From positions 1 through 6,932 of the forward strand of contig JAUMYK010000024.1 in the NCBI GenBank assembly GCA_030528665.1: 6,932 nucleotides of DNA, given 5' to 3'. A program made the translations under genes and the position numbers. Below the pieces are notes generated by a model that saw only the letters and a program-made list of their open reading frames with translations, did not search any database and was not told the DNA's origin. Of the stretch, positions 5,081-6,932 are shown piece by piece; position 1 is the first letter of the stretch, and every line of letters starts with the position of its first letter. This DNA comes from a bacterium. GTDB taxonomy: Bacteria > Patescibacteria > JAEDAM01 > Absconditabacterales > Absconditicoccaceae.

Positions 5081-6217
5081 CTAGCCTCTCGCACAGGATT
5101 GAAAGACTGAAAAATCCATAACATTCCGATCAGTAGCAAATTTTTCACAAGTTGTTTGGTTTATTTCTCCTCCTTCCCAGAGCTTTTCCCATCATTCATT
5201 AGTCTTTCTAAGTACGAGATAGGCTCGGTTTTGTTCATATTCTTCGCTTTCTGAAGGCTCCCAAGTCATCATCAAAGCAAGAAGATTTGCTCTCGTTTCA
5301 ATCTGCTGATATCTTGTCTTTTCAGGATCATGCTTTCCTTCATACATGTAGCCGATTTCTTTGAATAAGTTACTTAGCTTCCCCTCTCTCCTTTCTATCA
5401 AAAAAGGATCAATCTGATCAGCACAGCCTTGATAGTGATCATCTCCTATCTGAAGTTCTACCTCATAGGCATAGTGGGCTTCATGCATTCCATCATTACA
5501 AGGGGATTTTTTGATGCTTCCTTTGAAGTGATTGGGATTGTGTGGATCATCAAAAAAAGTCAGACTTTCTCCTTCTTTTCTAATATGCGAGAAAAAGTAG
5601 TTATGCTCCTCATCAGGACCAGTAAAATGAAAATAATCCAGTCTGAGGCGAGCATCTCGAGAAGAATCCTTACCTCGTATATCAAAAGCAAACTCTAATG
5701 GAGAAGGCGTCGTTTCAGGAATATCTCCACAGCGAAGTTGAACGGAGATGCTCATATCTTCAAGATTAGTATTTTCCAGTGCCTGTTCATAATCTTCTTC
5801 ATCAAGGATTTCTCATGCCTGAGGAAAAATACTAACTGCACTAAATTCACACATCATTCTGTCTTTGAGATAAATAACTCTTTGGTGAGCAGGCTCTTGT
5901 TCATTATAATATTTTACCCATCCCTCAAAAAAGGTATCTTGATCAAAGTTTCGATCTTGTGCTGGGATGTCTTTTTTTGCTAGCACCCAAACTGAAAATT
6001 TTTCATCAGCTTCTGTAAAATAATAGCTCTCTTTACTGATATCATTAGCGGTTTTCCCAAGAGAGGGTGCAAAAGCAAGCATGATATTTTTTGCCTCACT
6101 GAATACTTGTCAGGATAGTGGCTCAGGGGAAGGTGTAGGGTGATTATGCGTACATGCGCTTAGAAAGCTTAAAATACCAAAGAGTGTAAGAGCCATCAGT
6201 AAACGAAATGATTTCAT
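5081..6217 (-). CDS. Lipoprotein with COG3650-like segment and a duplicated C-terminal motif (378 aa)
   Basis: The frame runs from ATG 6217 to TAG 5083-5081 through three TGA codons (36, 135, 342). MKSFRLLMALTLFGILSFLSAC is a signal peptide with lipobox LSAC (C22), followed by a Pro/Ser/Thr linker, so the protein is a membrane-anchored, exported lipoprotein. Residues 175-266 contain KKSPCNDGMHEAHYAYEVEL (237-256) and HYQGCAD (261-267). The CxDGM...Y...GC(A/C) arrangement matches uncharacterised COG3650-type envelope proteins. The C-terminus (356-378) carries TCEKFA, MDFSVFQSCARG, which recurs in the partial gene at the right edge. Non-lipid cysteines at 123, 163, 240, 265, 357 and 375 (six) suggest disulfides. 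NE-TGA-WEKLW (340-346) puts TGA beside TGG. The gene starts 29 bases after the 188-residue lipoprotein gene. No Shine-Dalgarno sequence. The molecular function is unknown. Confidence 0.85.
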
Positions 6218-6229
6218 ATTTAGCATGCG

Positions 6230-6245
6230 TAAAAAAGATAAAAAA
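6230..6245 (-). repeat. T-rich upstream element, copy 2
   Basis: This 16-mer is identical to the one at 6830-6845, placed 12 bases before the ATG of the 378-residue lipoprotein. CATGCT (6227-6222) follows, 4 bases before the ATG. A shorter relative, TTTTTTTATCTG (5067-5056), precedes the 277-residue gene. This could be a promoter upstream element or a 3'-end T tract; the sequence alone cannot decide. Confidence 0.55.
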
Positions 6246-6246
6246 G

Positions 6247-6813
6247 CTATTCTTGCAAAAAGCGGAGCTCACGTATAGAAAGAATATTGTGATATTCAGA
6301 ATAGTAGTAGCCTGAATGCTCAATTTTCGTGATGGTGAGTTCAACCGGGAGTTCGGTTCCAGCTTTCAATTCTTTTATTTTTGAAGTATCAATAGAGCTT
6401 TCTTCAGCAAGTTCTCCCTGTAACACATTTAGTGAATACTCCACATCTCAGGCAATTTCCTCCCGTTGAGGTTCAAGTTCATCAATTTTGATACCTAAAA
6501 TTTGCTCCTCATCTGAAATAAAGTAATAGTTTTCTGCAAATTCACTGTAACTAAGCTTTCCTTTGAGTTTTTTTTCTCCTTCCAAAATAAAATGGACGCT
6601 ATTGTCTTCCTCTTTATAGCTCGTTAAAGTGAAATCATTGAAATTTTCTCAGATTTTTTGTTTTTGAAGCAAAGGAAATGAGCTCATCTCAGTGGTTCAA
6701 GTTAGGTTGTTTTGCGTAGTGATCTTCTCAGATGGGGATTCGGGTATTGTTTGAGAAGGAGTGCTACATCCTGCAATCACGAAGAGAAGGAGCAATGCAA
6801 TTCATTTTTTCAT
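6247..6813 (-). CDS. Lipoprotein (188 aa), possibly OB-fold-like
   Basis: The frame runs from ATG 6813 to TAG 6249-6247 with TGA codons at 4, 39, 55 and 122. MKKGIALLLLFVIAGC is a textbook lipoprotein signal: two lysines, a Leu-rich core and lipobox IAGC with C16, its only cysteine. A Ser/Pro/Thr linker (17-42) leads to an acidic domain. In it, FILEGEKKLKGKLSYSEF (75-92), NYYFISDEEQILGIKI (95-110), LPVELTITKIEHSGYYY (155-171) and NILSIREL (176-183) look like alternating beta strands. The pattern (GKL..., YY-F, V-L-I, GYYY...LSI) loosely recalls the DUF4431 OB-fold-like proteins, but that is a guess from shape, not a firm match. It lies between the two genes sharing the TCEK...SCxRG ending. 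It has a T-rich upstream element and no Shine-Dalgarno sequence. Confidence 0.85.
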
Positions 6814-6829
6814 ACGATAGTATGGTAAA

Positions 6830-6845
6830 TAAAAAAGATAAAAAA
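6830..6845 (-). repeat. T-rich upstream element, copy 1
   Basis: The minus strand reads TTTTTTATCTTTTTTA, placed 16 bases before the ATG of the 188-residue lipoprotein and directly after the preceding stop region. It is followed by CATACT (6824-6819), a -10-like box 5 bases before the ATG. An identical 16-mer precedes the next gene. Confidence 0.55.
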
Positions 6846-6855
6846 TCTGATTTTA
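6837..6855 (-). other. AT dyad overlapping the stop of the right-edge gene
   Basis: The minus strand reads TAAAATCAGATTTTTTATC, with the dyad AAAATC-A-GATTTT starting inside the TAA stop and running into the T-rich element. It is the same arrangement as at 4198-4170 after the last gene of the row. Confidence 0.4.
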
Positions 6856-6932
6856 TCCTCTTGGACAACTATCAAATATTCAAAAATCCATTAACACCTC
6901 ATTACTTGCATGTTTTTCACAGGTTTCCTCAT
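6853..6932 (-). CDS. C-terminal end of a paralogue of the 378-aa lipoprotein (partial)
   Basis: Only the last 25 codons are in the window, ending at TAA 6855-6853. They read EETCEKHASNEVLMDF, then Gly (TGA 6882-6880), then IFDSCPRG. Over the last 23 residues, 13 are identical to the end of the 378-residue lipoprotein (TCEK, A, MDF, F, SC, RG), including both cysteines and the exact distance to the stop. The TGA here faces Ser (TCA) in the paralogue, which fits Gly better than Trp. By homology the missing part is probably a secreted, cysteine-containing lipoprotein, but that cannot be seen. It is the first visible gene of the minus-strand row. Confidence 0.75.

Noticed and set aside
4197..5983. 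Plus-strand ORFs at 4197-4388, 4549-4779, 5429-5698 and 5738-5983
   Set aside because: They lie antisense to the lipoprotein genes, have unnatural composition, and have no supported start signals.
4441..6444. Separate short minus-strand genes at 4441-4722, 5192-5755, 5813-6082 and 6247-6444 as read with the standard code
   Set aside because: They are pieces of three continuous lipoprotein genes split at TGA codons; joining them restores signal peptides and natural TAA/TAG ends.
4207..6813. Genetic code 4 (TGA = Trp), as in mycoplasmas
   Set aside because: TGG is used for every recognisable Trp, Trp content would become very high, and one TGA falls at a lipobox Gly site and another opposite Ser in a paralogue.

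Overview
The window is AT-rich bacterial DNA in which TGA behaves as a sense codon. Every gene on the right half of the minus strand, the small gene upstream of rplA, the partial gene at the left edge and the tmRNA tag frame stay open only if TGA is read through; they end at TAA or TAG. Glycine is the best reading. TGA falls at a glycine-type lipobox position and opposite Ser in a paralogue, and Trp is already written TGG throughout. This is the code of Candidatus Absconditabacteria (SR1) and Gracilibacteria (BD1-5/GN02), so the source is most likely one of these small-genome CPR lineages. No 16S rRNA or other phylogenetic marker is present to choose between them.

Layout. 1-379 (minus): 5' part of an unrecognised gene running off the left edge. 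380-570: divergent promoter region. 571-953 (plus): tmRNA (ssrA) with acceptor stem, T arm, helix H2, two pseudoknots and encoded CCA; its tag frame contains a TGA. 1120-1320 (plus): 66-residue single-pass membrane protein. 1379-2056 (plus): rplA (ribosomal protein L1), followed by a strong hairpin terminator. 2142-2750 (plus): rnpA (RNase P protein). 2632-3873 (plus): AI-2E family (PerM-like) membrane protein, overlapping the rnpA tail by 119 bases. 3874-4206: no confident gene, possibly a decayed minus-strand remnant.

4207-6932 (minus): a tightly packed row of exported proteins, read right to left. They are a partial gene at the edge (6853-6932), a 188-residue lipoprotein (6247-6813), a 378-residue cysteine-rich lipoprotein with a COG3650-like segment (5081-6217) and a 277-residue cysteine-rich lipoprotein (4207-5040). 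The partial gene and the 378-residue gene end in the same distinctive C-terminal motif, so the row contains a dispersed duplication. Gaps are 29-40 bases, without Shine-Dalgarno sequences but with a shared T-rich element.

The left and centre hold translation and RNA-processing functions (tmRNA rescue, L1, RNase P protein, which helps mature tRNAs and probably this tmRNA). The right is a lineage-specific cell-surface lipoprotein cassette with no recognised function, and is the most novel part. rplA, rnpA and the AI-2E gene contain no TGA glycine codons, whereas the lineage-specific genes use them often.
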